Of a DNA stretch of 64,000 nucleotides, positions 52,201-61,444 are shown one piece after another (position 1 is the stretch's first letter; each line of letters opens with the position of its first letter). Origin of the DNA: Symsagittifera roscoffensis. Its lineage: Eukaryota; Xenacoelomorpha; Acoela; Convolutidae. Where the stretch lies: assembly GCF_963678635.1 (NCBI RefSeq), contig NC_087067.1:8355716-8419715 (forward strand), written 5' to 3'. The notes beneath the pieces are model-generated. The model was not told where the DNA came from and made no database searches. It was given only the letters and a program-made list of their open reading frames with translations. Both the position numbers and the translations under genes were made by a program.

Positions 52201-55110
52201 AAGATAAACGTAAAGAGAGGTTCAACGAACGGACAGACATGGGAGGTGGATGTCGGCAAAGGATGGATCTCGAAGGCACACCAGGCCACGGGCAAGCAAG
52301 TGACAAGTGATCCATTGGAGAGGAACAAGAGGAGGAACACCTCCCGGACGTGGTGGGTGGCCCTTGAAACATTGAAAGAAATGGAGGACTGCTGGAAGAA
52401 GTTGGACAGTGGAGTAGCTCGCAAGCGACGCAATTGGGCCACCCAGCAAAAGGCCGAGGTTAATAGAATAGAAATGGCAAATCATCTGAAGAGGTCCTGG
52501 CAGAGTTTGTTGAAGGATCATTTTGAAGAAGCAATGAGGACACCCTCATCAGCACCACCATTAATGGCGAATCCCTTCGTTAGAACTGCAGGACAATTAA
52601 TGTTCACCTGGAGTCTGGTGGGGATAGAGTTGGAAACACTGACCTCGTATGACAGGCTGAAGTTGGGAAGCAAGAAGCTAGATGTGTATCAGGCACTGAT
52701 GCAACACGTAGCCAGGGACAACTCAGGCTTGAGCCTGGCTAGAAGAAAGGATGCCACGTGTTTCTTGAGATGGATAATGTCGATGATGTCTGATAGCACC
52801 ATCCTGGCATGCCAACAGAGAGCAAGCGCAAGCAAAACCATGGAAAAAAGAGTCTCAACGGTCATCTTGAACGTGTATCAGAGCACAGGAATAGAAAAGG
52901 AAGAGGGTTCCAGACTATCCCTAGAGAACCATAGGAAGCTAGACGAGGTACGGAGGTTTTATAATAAGAAGTTCGAAGAAGAACATGATGTTCACCGTAA
53001 CCTGGCCTCGTCAGAGCAGTACTCGAGGCTCAGCGAGAAGGGGGAATACCAATATGTGTCTGGAGTGATGGGAATGGCCTACAACCCCTTCTTAGACTCG
53101 GAAGCTGGAGGCGCCCACAGGAACCATGAGGTAGCGGAGCTACTGAAGTTTTGGACAGAAAGAATAATGGAAATAGACGCGGTGGAAAAAGAGGGGCCGA
53201 GCCTGGGCCTGATTCTTGAGAAAACACCAGAGGTGGTGAGCATACCGCGTTCAAACAAGAGAGTTGAAGTGAACATGGGCGATGGAAATGGCTTGTTAAC
53301 CACGAACTTGGGAGTGGTATGGAAGCTATTAAGACCCTCCTGGTGTCCACATCCCCACGCGAGTCTGATCGAGGAAACCACCGAGCGAGTGAGGTTAGCA
53401 CCAACGGAAGATGAAGATCTGGCGAAGTTGAGTGTGCTGCATAAGCTAATTTCACCTCAGATGCAAGAGCCAGGCGAAAAGACGAGTAATCCCGGGTCAG
53501 CAAAGAAATTGGAGCCGGGTAGCTGTCTGGATTCGACGTGTGGAAACGGAGAGCACACCTGCGATGGACGGTCATGCGTTAGAATACTGTCATTTCAAAA
53601 AGAAGACCTGGTCACTTGGTTCGAAGACATAACAGAAAGGGAGAAAAGTGAAGTGCAAATAGTAGCGGAGTGTTACGCGAGAACCACGGTGAATATAGTG
53701 ACAGCTCTCGGATTCTTCTCGAGAATGTGTAGTCTGCAGTCACTCGAAAGACTAGAAACTGAACATCATTTAGTGACGGCGTTGAGCGTAGAATCATGGC
53801 CCGGGGTGTTGCAGGTGACTCAAAAACACATCCGGAGCTGGAAGGTTGGTCTCGAGGCGGAAATGGAATTTCCCATGAGCGAAGCTTATGGCTTGCCATT
53901 GAACGCGAAATCGCTGATAGGGTCAATGATGGCCAACTTGTGCGGAAGTCACTACCCACTGCACATGGTGATGGTGGAAGCATCCAGCCAGAGAGTACTG
54001 GTGGACAAGGCCTTCTCAGTGCCCAAGTGCGTAAGGTTGGCTCGGATATCGCATCACTCGCACAAGTTGTTGAGAAAAATCAGAGGGACAGTACCAAAAG
54101 AATTGAGAGATGACTTGAGTGAAATCTGGGGAGAAGAACTTTTGAAGTTGGAGAGAGAGAACACAAGCGATCACGAGAGACAAAACGTGATCGGAAAACC
54201 TGTGGGAAGTGCTCCAAACCTGGAAGATAACGACACGATGCATGAGAAAATGATGGAGCTTGAGCCTCTCTTGGAAGCCTCGGGGGAGCGTAACCTCAGG
54301 AGCATTGAAATCACCCATGGAGAATGCCCATGCCACTGTTTAGCGCAAACGGTGTGGTATCCAGAACACAAGAGCCTTTGCCTGGTGTGGGATATAGAAG
54401 AAATTCGGTCGATCGGGCTACCGGATCACCGACAGAAGGTGACGATCTTGGTAGTGAGTACGATGTTGGCTCTGAGATGGATAGAAGAGAATATAACGAA
54501 GTATCGGGAAGCGGGGACGCCAACGGCTGAGTCAATATACGCGATAGACTACAGTAGAAGACTCGAGTTGTTTGAGACTGCGTGCAAGGTATTCGCCATA
54601 CCAACGGAAGTCAGACATATCTGGAGCCGTTTGAGGTACTTCCCATGGTTTCGGGCGACGCTGACGTCCTGGTTGTACATGACAACGAAAGATCACATGA
54701 GAAAACATCAAAAGGAGTATCGACAATTCCAGGCCGAGATTGGGCCGGAAGCTTTCAAGAGACCCCTGTTAACCCATCGTAATGCAATCACGACAGGATG
54801 GAAGAGAGTGGGTAAAATGTCTAGAGACAATACCAAGGCGAGGGAATCGATACTAGAGGAGGACCTGGCGAAGAGCGTGAGCTTGAGCCTGCACAACTCC
54901 TTTTGTTTGAACCGGGAATCTAGGGTGAAGGCACTACCCAACCAAGCAAAGAGGTTGCAAGAGCAAAGAGAATGGATGCGATCCTACGAACAGCTGAAGG
55001 CTTGGGAGGAGATTGTGATTAGCTCCGATGATGAAGAGGAACTGTTGAGACAGTTTGCCGTATCTAGTACTTCAGGGTGTAGTACCTCCAAGGCGAAGAG
55101 TGCGAGATGA
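46231..55110 (+). CDS. ORF3: giant 2,959-residue protein with SGNH/GDSL-hydrolase-like domain(s)
   Basis: An uninterrupted frame from ATGGCAGAC, in the position of env but without signal peptide or fusion-type features. Residues about 150-235 form a long heptad-rich coiled coil. Residues about 405-580 look like an SGNH hydrolase: VGDSLVRVL with Ser417, GTNDVS with Asn466, and NDGIHFD with Asp560 and His563. Residues about 835-1050 may be a second, degenerate copy (AGSDFEG, FAGMNDHLH, GDDHPAI). A hydrophobic stretch near 1205-1235 (MPISLLLALYLVYP) might be membrane-associated or a buried helix. About 1650-1770 is acidic and disordered, and a KTRKRKRE cluster could be a nuclear signal. Cys/His-rich clusters occur near 2425-2450 and 2695-2715. 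The rest is unrecognised. Maintenance of 2,959 codons implies recent selection. Confidence 0.88.
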   Translation: MADRFWKSMSAALKKPTLDELYRRLRDLDYTQIDERMAVMLNAILQLEDQGECRESATEAVLMIGYTTEGISNQEQTRWLSWNVDGGVRGFYLARNPGLNNNTEYGAGEFPLPTRPTVRSTSQSSSRVPSMSRTQQTTEAYPDLGVLKKELEKTQKERNKANLDRDQAKLDREKVQLERDQAVNERDQALRLLEMQKAEHQQELRVRENAANRDQLRSELDRIEQRQRELDAQKGARPKERVVTSSRPESRMEVDEAPRARARFNLDREAREHMSEGLEVWIPNDATSSLRNLETQPIRPLMDVELPGYTPTSTSSDSQVSGGSSRLKELGERLRQKSRESSARPELPPTWREQPVRSVVISSYKKNTEGRYHRHNRLDWSAEQKARRDCFHDAAWVQYLAPPRVPEGAVHLIVGDSLVRVLNRIRSHWQTGILSFAGAATPQMLATLDMLGMTKVYTVTLMVGTNDVSRGEARKITRLHDKVSCLLEELRIQMDPILLTVCTVPYNMMFDQHALEMNEKVRNLNKVIRDIHRKSVLPVRLLDVAERMEKEGFPEDTSNDGIHFDRPRGAEWLNDVFQEHINALEADLLETAQFTLGPPPNPPFLASRALSGRLGPRVDTRDSSRSSQTRLQSATPMESEEVTSSTPPGSAISSVVVAESKREKKSMETARLRYPEKVKELDLESLECRRELAETLGIERVSHEDLNRHHCVDWLKAHEAHFSRAKLMETTDLTGIPTKAIMGPINYRPLKLLGSPGLIAEPPKHRTSIARIRLATPAQLKVVDKLLNPGGTGLPDAAYEGSKLAEDPRYGKPCGSTQLAKTLAVYDRADPAAARVVIVAGSDFEGTSPKLFWPETLIYSLPGAELNQMLTLVVAIKSEMPCEPELLLFAGMNDHLHAMGLLEQLKGDEIPTSRKIWEAIQALFAAMNEVQESVVSRFGSKTKVVFTTSPGYANMPPALQFVYAVLILIAEGNEWRILMAAPNRELEPSNLRLRKSELAAAWADISHALRGFYGLADILIVLDEVLLLEISNFARQLKFSPVIGDDHPAISKLTASLWFRSMDVKITNSTSKSRGPSNERRNVAETEKQLESMKYRLTQENGWWPFLTPRLENATNKTREEAPPLVKQVWSFLEKQLELAETRDMTVARFVSAANEVTIGGFWREHAKGELKTRRDYEILKFLSPCWEKEFLAGIFGTTATIFGAFVQEILGMPISLLLALYLVYPRYLFNLGPAYMFSRGVETLRVDGYLALVLLTHGELVSFHRLMEYGEPLSMGRVHSSIETSSYKCAAGLKTLLVQYLMMQNRHMTGEDENPTSREEWKKTNRGMPLLTDLCLAMRSDPMGIIRGLEEVVTCIYGPAVTYAFPDPLVTTYRHSVTQLSLISILNGTALNWCQQEVLRGRMSNTVLFGKVKDAELIVYNFRGQMQCRMGGKREGPIEMYPKFWNLNPLTADRREILRVPAWKECFALVKRELETIMEKEILPATMPEFPIVRRMTLGMNSPLVVPSIMARMTTEDMQKDFTDGWEPLFIGYTAAVYFHTSEAKVNSWTTRAKKMRGSQPPGYEVRKVLRALEQEGLENMLPIWDDGRMIVMEGHVALVDDMKFATRKYRAPYGLEQVEVRQEGKELDAAGQLHVALTEYKKLDPTTPSPLSVDTPGDKRSGPVEDRFKKILERRRHESEEESMDETLSEAGEDMEVRNTPEPGPSGEELTTQELLKDLSEENWADTATPPLNPSPRKNLELPLARETFNMGMILLSSEERERNTFEGNRDIFLGSLKDDAWQEFLEEFNQEVGSETTLDKFKEELWDTVVRFGEPLLIGTGLDEKARKELLSKLVELRNSRSKTREEKCEDSSTRRQKTVDKMVDDIKRDKVGTSNMIKSTNILKARAGGRQELEGVDGEVESVMVATTPSSRDVKTRKRKREVEGLGSPSVDAVSEGNLRETSPMILARCKTAAYKSSSELRRPLEVEREIEVSTSSTSEEDFMPQKINVKRGSTNGQTWEVDVGKGWISKAHQATGKQVTSDPLERNKRRNTSRTWWVALETLKEMEDCWKKLDSGVARKRRNWATQQKAEVNRIEMANHLKRSWQSLLKDHFEEAMRTPSSAPPLMANPFVRTAGQLMFTWSLVGIELETLTSYDRLKLGSKKLDVYQALMQHVARDNSGLSLARRKDATCFLRWIMSMMSDSTILACQQRASASKTMEKRVSTVILNVYQSTGIEKEEGSRLSLENHRKLDEVRRFYNKKFEEEHDVHRNLASSEQYSRLSEKGEYQYVSGVMGMAYNPFLDSEAGGAHRNHEVAELLKFWTERIMEIDAVEKEGPSLGLILEKTPEVVSIPRSNKRVEVNMGDGNGLLTTNLGVVWKLLRPSWCPHPHASLIEETTERVRLAPTEDEDLAKLSVLHKLISPQMQEPGEKTSNPGSAKKLEPGSCLDSTCGNGEHTCDGRSCVRILSFQKEDLVTWFEDITEREKSEVQIVAECYARTTVNIVTALGFFSRMCSLQSLERLETEHHLVTALSVESWPGVLQVTQKHIRSWKVGLEAEMEFPMSEAYGLPLNAKSLIGSMMANLCGSHYPLHMVMVEASSQRVLVDKAFSVPKCVRLARISHHSHKLLRKIRGTVPKELRDDLSEIWGEELLKLERENTSDHERQNVIGKPVGSAPNLEDNDTMHEKMMELEPLLEASGERNLRSIEITHGECPCHCLAQTVWYPEHKSLCLVWDIEEIRSIGLPDHRQKVTILVVSTMLALRWIEENITKYREAGTPTAESIYAIDYSRRLELFETACKVFAIPTEVRHIWSRLRYFPWFRATLTSWLYMTTKDHMRKHQKEYRQFQAEIGPEAFKRPLLTHRNAITTGWKRVGKMSRDNTKARESILEEDLAKSVSLSLHNSFCLNRESRVKALPNQAKRLQEQREWMRSYEQLKAWEEIVISSDDEEELLRQFAVSSTSGCSTSKAKSAR

Positions 55111-55539
55111 GTGGGTGGCTCGTATGGATCTTGAGTCTGGAGAGGGGAAAGGGGGCTTGAGCGTGGATCCGGGTGAAACTTGGATTCACGAAAAAGAAGT
55201 TTTAACAAAGCAAATATTGTTATTAATATACTATATTTATTATATAAATCAAAATGCTGCATGACAATTTCCTGATTGAATAGGACAAAAGAAACTTTAA
55301 ATGATTGGCTTGGAAAGCAAGAATTCAAGGGTGCAGGTGTGTGCAGATTTTGATTGCTGTTTAGCGATAGTGTGAAAATTTTACATGGCTGTGAATTTTG
55401 GGGTGTAGATAAGCTTAAGTCTGCTGCAAACTTCTGTAAATGACCACTGGCACTGTATCTTGAGTAACACTCGGTTTTCTGGGACTCACTGGCAGAAGAC
55501 AGCACGCGATGAGGACATCGATCTCGAGTCCGGGGAGTA
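55111..55539 (+). other. 3' untranslated region of the giant Gypsy element
   Basis: About 430 bases between ORF3 and the 3' LTR. A purine-rich tract (GAGAGGGGAAAGGGGG) at about 55140 is nearly 400 bases from the LTR, too far for a normal polypurine tract. Directly before the LTR the sequence is GAGTCCGGGGAGTA, only weakly purine-rich. Confidence 0.6.
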
Positions 55540-56298
55540 TGTGCCAGTCGGTCATGTTCGGAAGTTTGACCTTGAGAGAAGCAAAAAACACTTGATTTTG
55601 GAGTGAAATTTTATTTTTCAAAATTTCGAATGGAACTTGTCATGCACGATTTTCTCGCGATAACTGAAAATCAGAAAAGAGAAGTCAGAACGATCGAGTG
55701 ACAATCGCGGGAAAGTTGCTAGAAAAATCAGTGGGAAATTGCTATTCGCAATTTCAGTAGCAATAATAATCGAGAGTAGAGCTGTCCCATCTGAAACAGA
55801 GACGAGCGCATTCCCACGAACTGGATTGTTGTGACTGGAGTACTATTATTAACTGGACCAGAGTGAACCTTCGGTGGAAAGGTGGACAGTTGGAGTGTCC
55901 CAGTGGTTCACGAGAACTTACAGTCTAGAGTACAAACTTGTTCTTGCTGTTAAAACTGACAAACATTGAACTCATTTTAGTTACTTCATTAATTCTTGAG
56001 TTGCTCACCGACTTATTTACTTCCTCGTTCTTGAGCGTGCTACAATGTGAGTACTAATTTAAATTCCTAGAGTGTGTTTTATAATTGTTATGTTGAGGTA
56101 AGGCGAGTTTTAGGTTGATCCATCTGAAATGGATCAAAGTTCCACTGTCTAATAAAAAGTAACTTAACGGATTGTTCCAACCCGGTTTTTAACGGCGTTC
56201 ATGTATTTTGGGTATCTAGAGACCTGAGTATGGGGACGTTATTAATTCTAGAGTGGGGGGATATTTTAGTAGTAGCCTTTAAGCTGTAACGGGTCGTA
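55540..56298 (+). repeat. 3' LTR (759 bp)
   Basis: Same length as the 5' LTR. I count ten substitutions and no indels over 759 bases (about 98.7% identity), three of them clustered at about 55707-55709. It contains the same donor-like GTAAGG and an AATAAA. Confidence 0.93.
56151..56156 (+). terminator. Polyadenylation signal in the 3' LTR
   Basis: AATAAA lies 611 bases into the LTR, the likely 3'-end signal of the element's transcripts. Confidence 0.5.
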
Positions 56299-56995
56299 GT
56301 CTCATGTCACAAGCGAACCGAATTGGCTCCGACTGATTTGAGGTACAAAAACACAAGAGATAGTGTCCCTGACTCTTGAGCCAATGGTTATAGGGCCTAT
56401 TTTTCTTAAGCCTCATGTGTGACTGCAGTAGAAGAATGTTACAATGCAGTATACCAAAAATTAGATTACTTCTTTACTAAGAGAACCTCAAAAACAAAGA
56501 CCCAGAAAAACATCAAAAGATGAAAGTTGTGGTTATCTTTCGCATTTTTAAATTCAATATCAAACTTTATAATAAAAAAATTGAAGAAAAAATTAAAAGT
56601 GTGCATCATCAGGTTTGAAAGAATTTTAAATTTACAAAATGATCATCCGATCTTCGATCACAAAAATATCTTAAGACATTGGGCTATACAAAACAAAAAT
56701 CAACCAATCAAAAGTTTGCAGTTTTGATATTCGCGCAAACATAACATCATGATTAAATCATCTGACTTTAGTTTCTGAAACATTCTATTAAAATTATCAT
56801 TTCATTTTCTGAAATTGAAATTTAAGTTTTCAATTTTTCTTGATTTCCGATTTGGGAACAAGTCATTTTTTTCAAATTTAAATAATTTGTTTTTGTTCGA
56901 GCGAAAAATTCGGATTCGGATCTAATTTTTAAGGGTCAACCCTCTGCCCCTGAACTCATTGGTCGTGTTTATTCTCAGTCTCTCCTACCAGATGT
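56299..56995. other. AT-rich flank, no gene seen
   Basis: The first part contains GATTTGAGGTAC (56335-56346), an exact reverse complement of the bases at the inner edge of the 5' LTR. The remainder is AT-rich without recognised features. Confidence 0.5.
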
Positions 56996-57480
56996 GAATT
57001 GGTTCTAATGTCCGTAGCTTGCAATTGATGGCAGCTTGGTCTATATCCTCGCATGACATAACCGCATTCAAGCCCTAATTTCCAAACTGCATTGGATGTT
57101 GTCCTACGGTCAAGTCTTCCTACCGGTGTTCGTCAAATTAAGTGGTTAGATGTCGACTGAAAGGCCTACATAGGCCGAGTAACATCCACGACATGAAAGC
57201 TTGTAAATCACTTCTGATTGTAGTTCACGCGAAAACAAAAAGACTTCAAGGATGGTAGGCAGATTTTCAGCTTCCGATGCTGAAAACAATTGGTGCCTTG
57301 ATAATGTTCCGCACCTTATTTGCAAATAAAAGACTTTAATTGCCTCGGTAATGCAGCACCATCATGAGTGGTGTGTCAATTTTATCAATAACTCTTTGAT
57401 GGAGGTCCTTGTCAGGGCTTTTAGTGACATTTTCTTTGATGTTTCTACCGAAGGTCCTCGAGGCAATTTATGAAACTTTT
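56996..57480 (-). mobile_element. Penelope-like element relic: GIY-YIG endonuclease
   Basis: On the minus strand the frame reads EVIYKLSCRGCYSAYVG, then after a one-base frame change SRHLTT, a stop, FDEHR, a stop, and EDLTVGQHPMQFGN. VIYKxxCxxCxxxYVG followed by RHLxxR and EH is the GIY-YIG endonuclease signature with the Cys motif that ends Penelope-like retroelement proteins. Upstream on this strand are possible remnants of the preceding RT-to-endonuclease region. Several stops and a frame change show it is dead. Confidence 0.65.
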
Positions 57481-57879
57481 CCTCCAGAAGTAAAACCATA
57501 AAAACTGCTGCAGCTTAGTGCGGTAACGTGACTGCATTGACTGTTACTCACATTTGAAGTGAGAAAATTTTTGGGTGTTCGTCCAACTGCTAACATAGAA
57601 GAAAACAAACTCAAAATCAAACTTTTAGTTACTTCTCTACATCCTACACCTTGAAGTAGTCTTAGTGGTTTACAGAGTTTAGATTTGATACATTTTCTGA
57701 TTGATCTGGTTTCTCAATTTCCTCTTCAAACTCGCTAATAATAGCTGAGCAAGATCATGGATCTTCTCAACTTTGTTTCTATGTGGTTTTCATAACACCT
57801 TGACAATTGCATACAATTAATTTTTACCCTTGACAATTATTTTGTCTTAATTCTAATTATCGTTAATTAAGGACGTCAG

Positions 57880-60235
57880 TTCTCAGATATCAAAAACTCT
57901 CGATTGAGTTCTGGTTTTAGCTTTGAGTTTCCCTAGAAACACATCCGATTCCCTACACTAATCGCATCCTTAAAAATGAGTGTTTACAGTCACGTCTGAG
58001 GTGCAATATGGTTTTAAGTTGGTTTATAGGTAAATTAATAAATTGGAAAACATTCATGATTCGCACCTTCAACCCTCTTTCATGGTGAATTTTTCTCGCT
58101 TTTTCTTATCCAAGTATGTTTATTGCTTCCGCTAGAATCTTGAAGTACACTTTTCTTTCTCCTGTATCGGAATGACAGAGTAAAAAAAGACATCCATGAT
58201 AGATTCCTACCGTTGGCTTTAGCTCAGTTTACAACAAATTGTCATACATTTTGGAAGCACTGAAAGTGGGCTCTGAGGAGTATACAGCTGGAACTGCTTC
58301 CACAGTAAGTCCTTTGCTAAGCTCTCCTCTTCAAGCTTTTTCCGCTACCTCTGGTTCTCAGCGTTTTTTTTTCTACATCAGAATGGAAACCCCTTCTTTT
58401 TCGAGAGTTTGTCTTTTACTTTTGTAAACATGCAAGCATTCCGCCATCCTTAGGAGCTTATAGTTCGACCGATCTCGTCTGTAGACTTTTTCGATTGTTC
58501 CCTGATGTGTACAATCGTTACACCCAAAATCTTGCTGTTATCAAGGTTCTTTTCTGGAACCTTAATTTGATCATGAATATTTTGCGTTTCTTCGGAGAAA
58601 ATTGGTGGCTAAATCAGTTCTTTGACGGCTGAAACTGTTCCCAAGGAGCCCCAGTGCGGTTTTGCTTATAAAAACAACTACACGGTATACGTTTGTCCTT
58701 ATCAAAGCTTTAATTTCAAATGGTTCGGGCAAAAAATACACGATATCTCTGAGTACAAACTCTTGTCGGTTTCCTAAATTTAAACGTAACTTTATCTCCA
58801 TCCCACAGACAACAGTGGTTTTTTCAATTTTTCCAATTACACAGTTTTTATTGGGATTTTACACTTTTTCTAACTCCCTAATTGCCCTCAAACAAATATT
58901 ATTTTGATTCGTCCAAAGATTTCAAGCTTACGTGGCTTACCTTCTGATTTTCATTAGCATTATCCTGATGTCCCATGAGTTGCACATTTGTTTCTCGTTT
59001 ACTTGGTATTTGCTCTCAAATGCACATAAGAACTGTACTCCCCCATGTGTTTAACTGCTGGAATTCTTTGTTTACCTTGTCCTTCATCAAAGCTGCAGAA
59101 AAAAAACGCAAAATCAACCCTAAAATTTTACATAGAAGATGAATTGATAGTATAATAGTTGCAAGTTCTCCGACTTCTCACCGATAACGGAGCTTTTTTG
59201 TTTCCACTTTTGCAAACCAAGGAAATTAGTGCCAGCTGTATTGTGAAAACTTTAATCTGAAATGATTTAATTGATCATCAGAAAATTTCCCGTTTTTTCC
59301 CAGGAAGACCTCTCTTTCTAATATTGACTTCCTACTACATTTCTTAGATTGTAACAGGTGACTGTCTCTAAAAATCTTTATCCGTGAAAAGTCCTGAAAT
59401 GTTGGATTGCTCTGACTCTATCGATCTTGGGAATCAACTTCAGTTGTTTCGCATATAATATCCAAGGTCCAATACCTAATTCAAAAAAATTAGGATTGAC
59501 TTTATTGATCATAGTGTGAGCATATTTGCGATAGACTACTCTATTGATTGGATCCTATACAGTTATTTGTAGCTTCAACCTGTATTTGTTCTCTGTTAAA
59601 CGATGTCTTTGCGAATTTGAACTGTATTTTTGCACCTTGCTATATGTACAACATCAATTTTTTCTTTTAAAACAATTTCCCATCTTCTGGTATTTTTAGC
59701 TTAAGGCCAAACAATATCTTTTCTAATTTTCATGATTTTTCAGAATACGTAGTTTATTTTCTTTTGTTAAAAATTTTAACCGTAAAAAGGTATCTTATTT
59801 ACTCTGTATTACATTTTTAGCGGTAAACCTGTCAAACTTTGCAAAAAAACTGGTCGTGGTTTTATTAGATCTAAAACACAACACACGATGATTCGTTTAA
59901 ATCCACGAGTTTACCCTGAACATGGCTAGATCTCTTAAGACTTTATAACAGCAAAAAAATTGTTCTCAGACCATTCAATTTGCCCTGATAGGTGTTTGTT
60001 ATTTTTTGTTGACAAAAATACAGTATTATTTATATTTGAAAAAATTTGCGGACGAAAAAAAGGGTTCTCCAATTGTTTCAATATCGTGCAAAAACAGAAC
60101 CGAGTCAATTTTGATTGTTATGGCATTCCCGTTGTTTGCATACAAGATCCCAATAGGTACTTTAACATTGATTAGAACTAATTGTTTGGTTGGTAGTTGA
60201 AATCCTGTCAACAGGAATAAAATAATTGACACTTC
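57880..60235 (-). mobile_element. Ty3/Gypsy relic B (protease-RT linker to RNase H)
   Basis: Three badly decayed pieces occur in Gypsy order on the minus strand. At about 60020-60230, INVKVPIGILYANNGNAITI resembles the linker between protease and RT. At 58571-58801, ALGLLGNSFSRQRTDLAT resembles the post-RT connection. At about 57905-57980 a segment similar in DNA to the RNase H region of relic A occurs (TTGAGTTTCCCTAG against TTGAGTTTTCCCTAG). Each piece alone is weak; the order, spacing and strand make a Gypsy relic the best explanation. The Penelope-like relic follows directly. Confidence 0.4.
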
Positions 60236-60239
60236 TATT

Positions 60240-60990
60240 GCACCCTTTACTCGTGAAAATTTTTAATAATTTTTTTGTAAACTTATTCGAAGTCTGATGC
60301 TAAGGTACTATCTATTTCTCCCAAAGTATAACTATATCCTCATTTCCAGAGCCTGATTTTTTCACCTTTTTTGTATCCAATAATTTCTCACAACCATGAT
60401 GATTGAGATGATAGAAAGTAGGAATAAGTTTAACATAATCTTGCAGGTATATTGCATAACCACCAGCTGCTTTTTGAAAGCCCCGTCAAGATTATGTGAA
60501 GCGGCCAAATAGATGCAATGCTTTGTTCGTACTTCTGATGATACCGGTTTAAACGGTAGTTCCCGGTTTATTGCTTCAGGTTTGCCTTTTGTTTAAGTGA
60601 AAATGCTATTTTTACTCAATGATACTATTCATCCTAATTATGTTTTCAATATCATACGCTAATAAAATTTCGCCGCTAGGTTTTCCTAGGCACCCTAGTA
60701 CTATCTCGACAAAAACTGATTCTTTGTTGTCCATGATGAGGATATGTATTTTGTTTTCACGAGTGAATTACCTAAGCAAAAACACTGATGTTATCATTAA
60801 CATCATCAGGGTTTTATACAAAAAATAGTCCCCGAATTTTTTTGTTCGCTGACCATTCACTTGGTTTTATACTATCATACCGTTAATTACTTTCCGTCCC
60901 GTTCTGTTTCTTGATGCTTTCTTATCATTTTTTAGTGCTTGCTGCTTTTTATTTTGATTTTGTTTTCACTTTTCTTTCTTTGGTAAATTG
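60240..60990. other. AT-rich DNA between the two Gypsy relics
   Basis: No recognisable protein was found; it may hold an unrecognised LTR or Gag remnant of the neighbouring relics. Confidence 0.4.
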
Positions 60991-61335
60991 AACGTTGCTT
61001 TACTTCCTAAACTTCAACTTGATGCGTTGGTGTGTCTTCTGGGTGAATCCTCTACAGATGTTAATGTAGCATTTAAAGCCTCCAATATCTAAAACCTCCG
61101 AGGCTTGTTGCGATTTTTCTCTCAGGTGTAGAAAGACAAAAAAGATTCCTGCTTCTTGAGGGTTTACTTTTGATCCTTCATGGAAAGCCTTCATCCTGTC
61201 ATATTGATTTTTTTGCTGTTTCTTAGATTTTTTGTCCTCAATCACAAAAAAATAGATCATTTAGTTCCTCTTTGGCTAAGCGTGAAACCTTATAGAACGA
61301 CTTAAACTTCCTTGTCTGTCCCTGTCACATGGTAT

Positions 61336-61444
61336 ACAAAACTTAGTATTTGTCCTTCACGCTATACTTAGGTCCACAAAACTAAGTAAATCGTACTTAG
61401 GCACACAAAACTTAGTAATTGTCTTTCACGCTATACTTAGGTCC
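61336..61444. repeat. 40-bp direct repeat (ACAAAACTTAGTA...)
   Basis: A 40-base block starting ACAAAACTTAGTA and ending CTATACTTAGGTCC occurs at 61336-61375 and 61405-61444 with two mismatches. A related CTAAGTAAA/GTACTTAGG segment lies between them. Confidence 0.85.

Larger units (their letters stand above)
32588..56298 (+). mobile_element. Giant Ty3/Gypsy LTR retrotransposon, about 23.7 kb, three large ORFs
   Basis: Two 759-bp direct LTRs enclose a leader of about 3.5 kb dominated by a 14-bp tandem array, a Gag-protease-RT frame, an RT-RNase H-integrase frame with a C-terminal extension, and a 2,959-codon third frame. The order protease, RT, RNase H, integrase and the GPF motif after integrase place it in Ty3/Gypsy. 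The coding strand is visibly richer in G+C and in purines than the surrounding DNA. The LTRs differ at ten positions with no indels, so the insertion is fairly recent. I see no obvious target-site duplication (bases before: CTATG; after: GTCTC), no TGG-type tRNA primer site after the 5' LTR and no clear polypurine tract. Giant Gypsy elements (for example Burro in planarians) are known, but I cannot tell whether this is related. Confidence 0.93.

Noticed and set aside
36645-54941. Long minus-strand open frames across the giant Gypsy element
   Set aside because: They are antisense shadows of purine-rich, highly biased coding sequence and have Ser/Leu/Phe-rich compositions without motifs.
46231-55110. 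ORF3 as a retroviral envelope
   Set aside because: It has the env position, but there is no signal peptide, no furin-like site or fusion peptide pattern and no C-terminal transmembrane anchor; most of it is charged and soluble-looking with an SGNH-like domain.
55141-55158. Purine-rich tract as polypurine tract
   Set aside because: It is almost 400 bases from the 3' LTR, whereas a polypurine tract should touch it.
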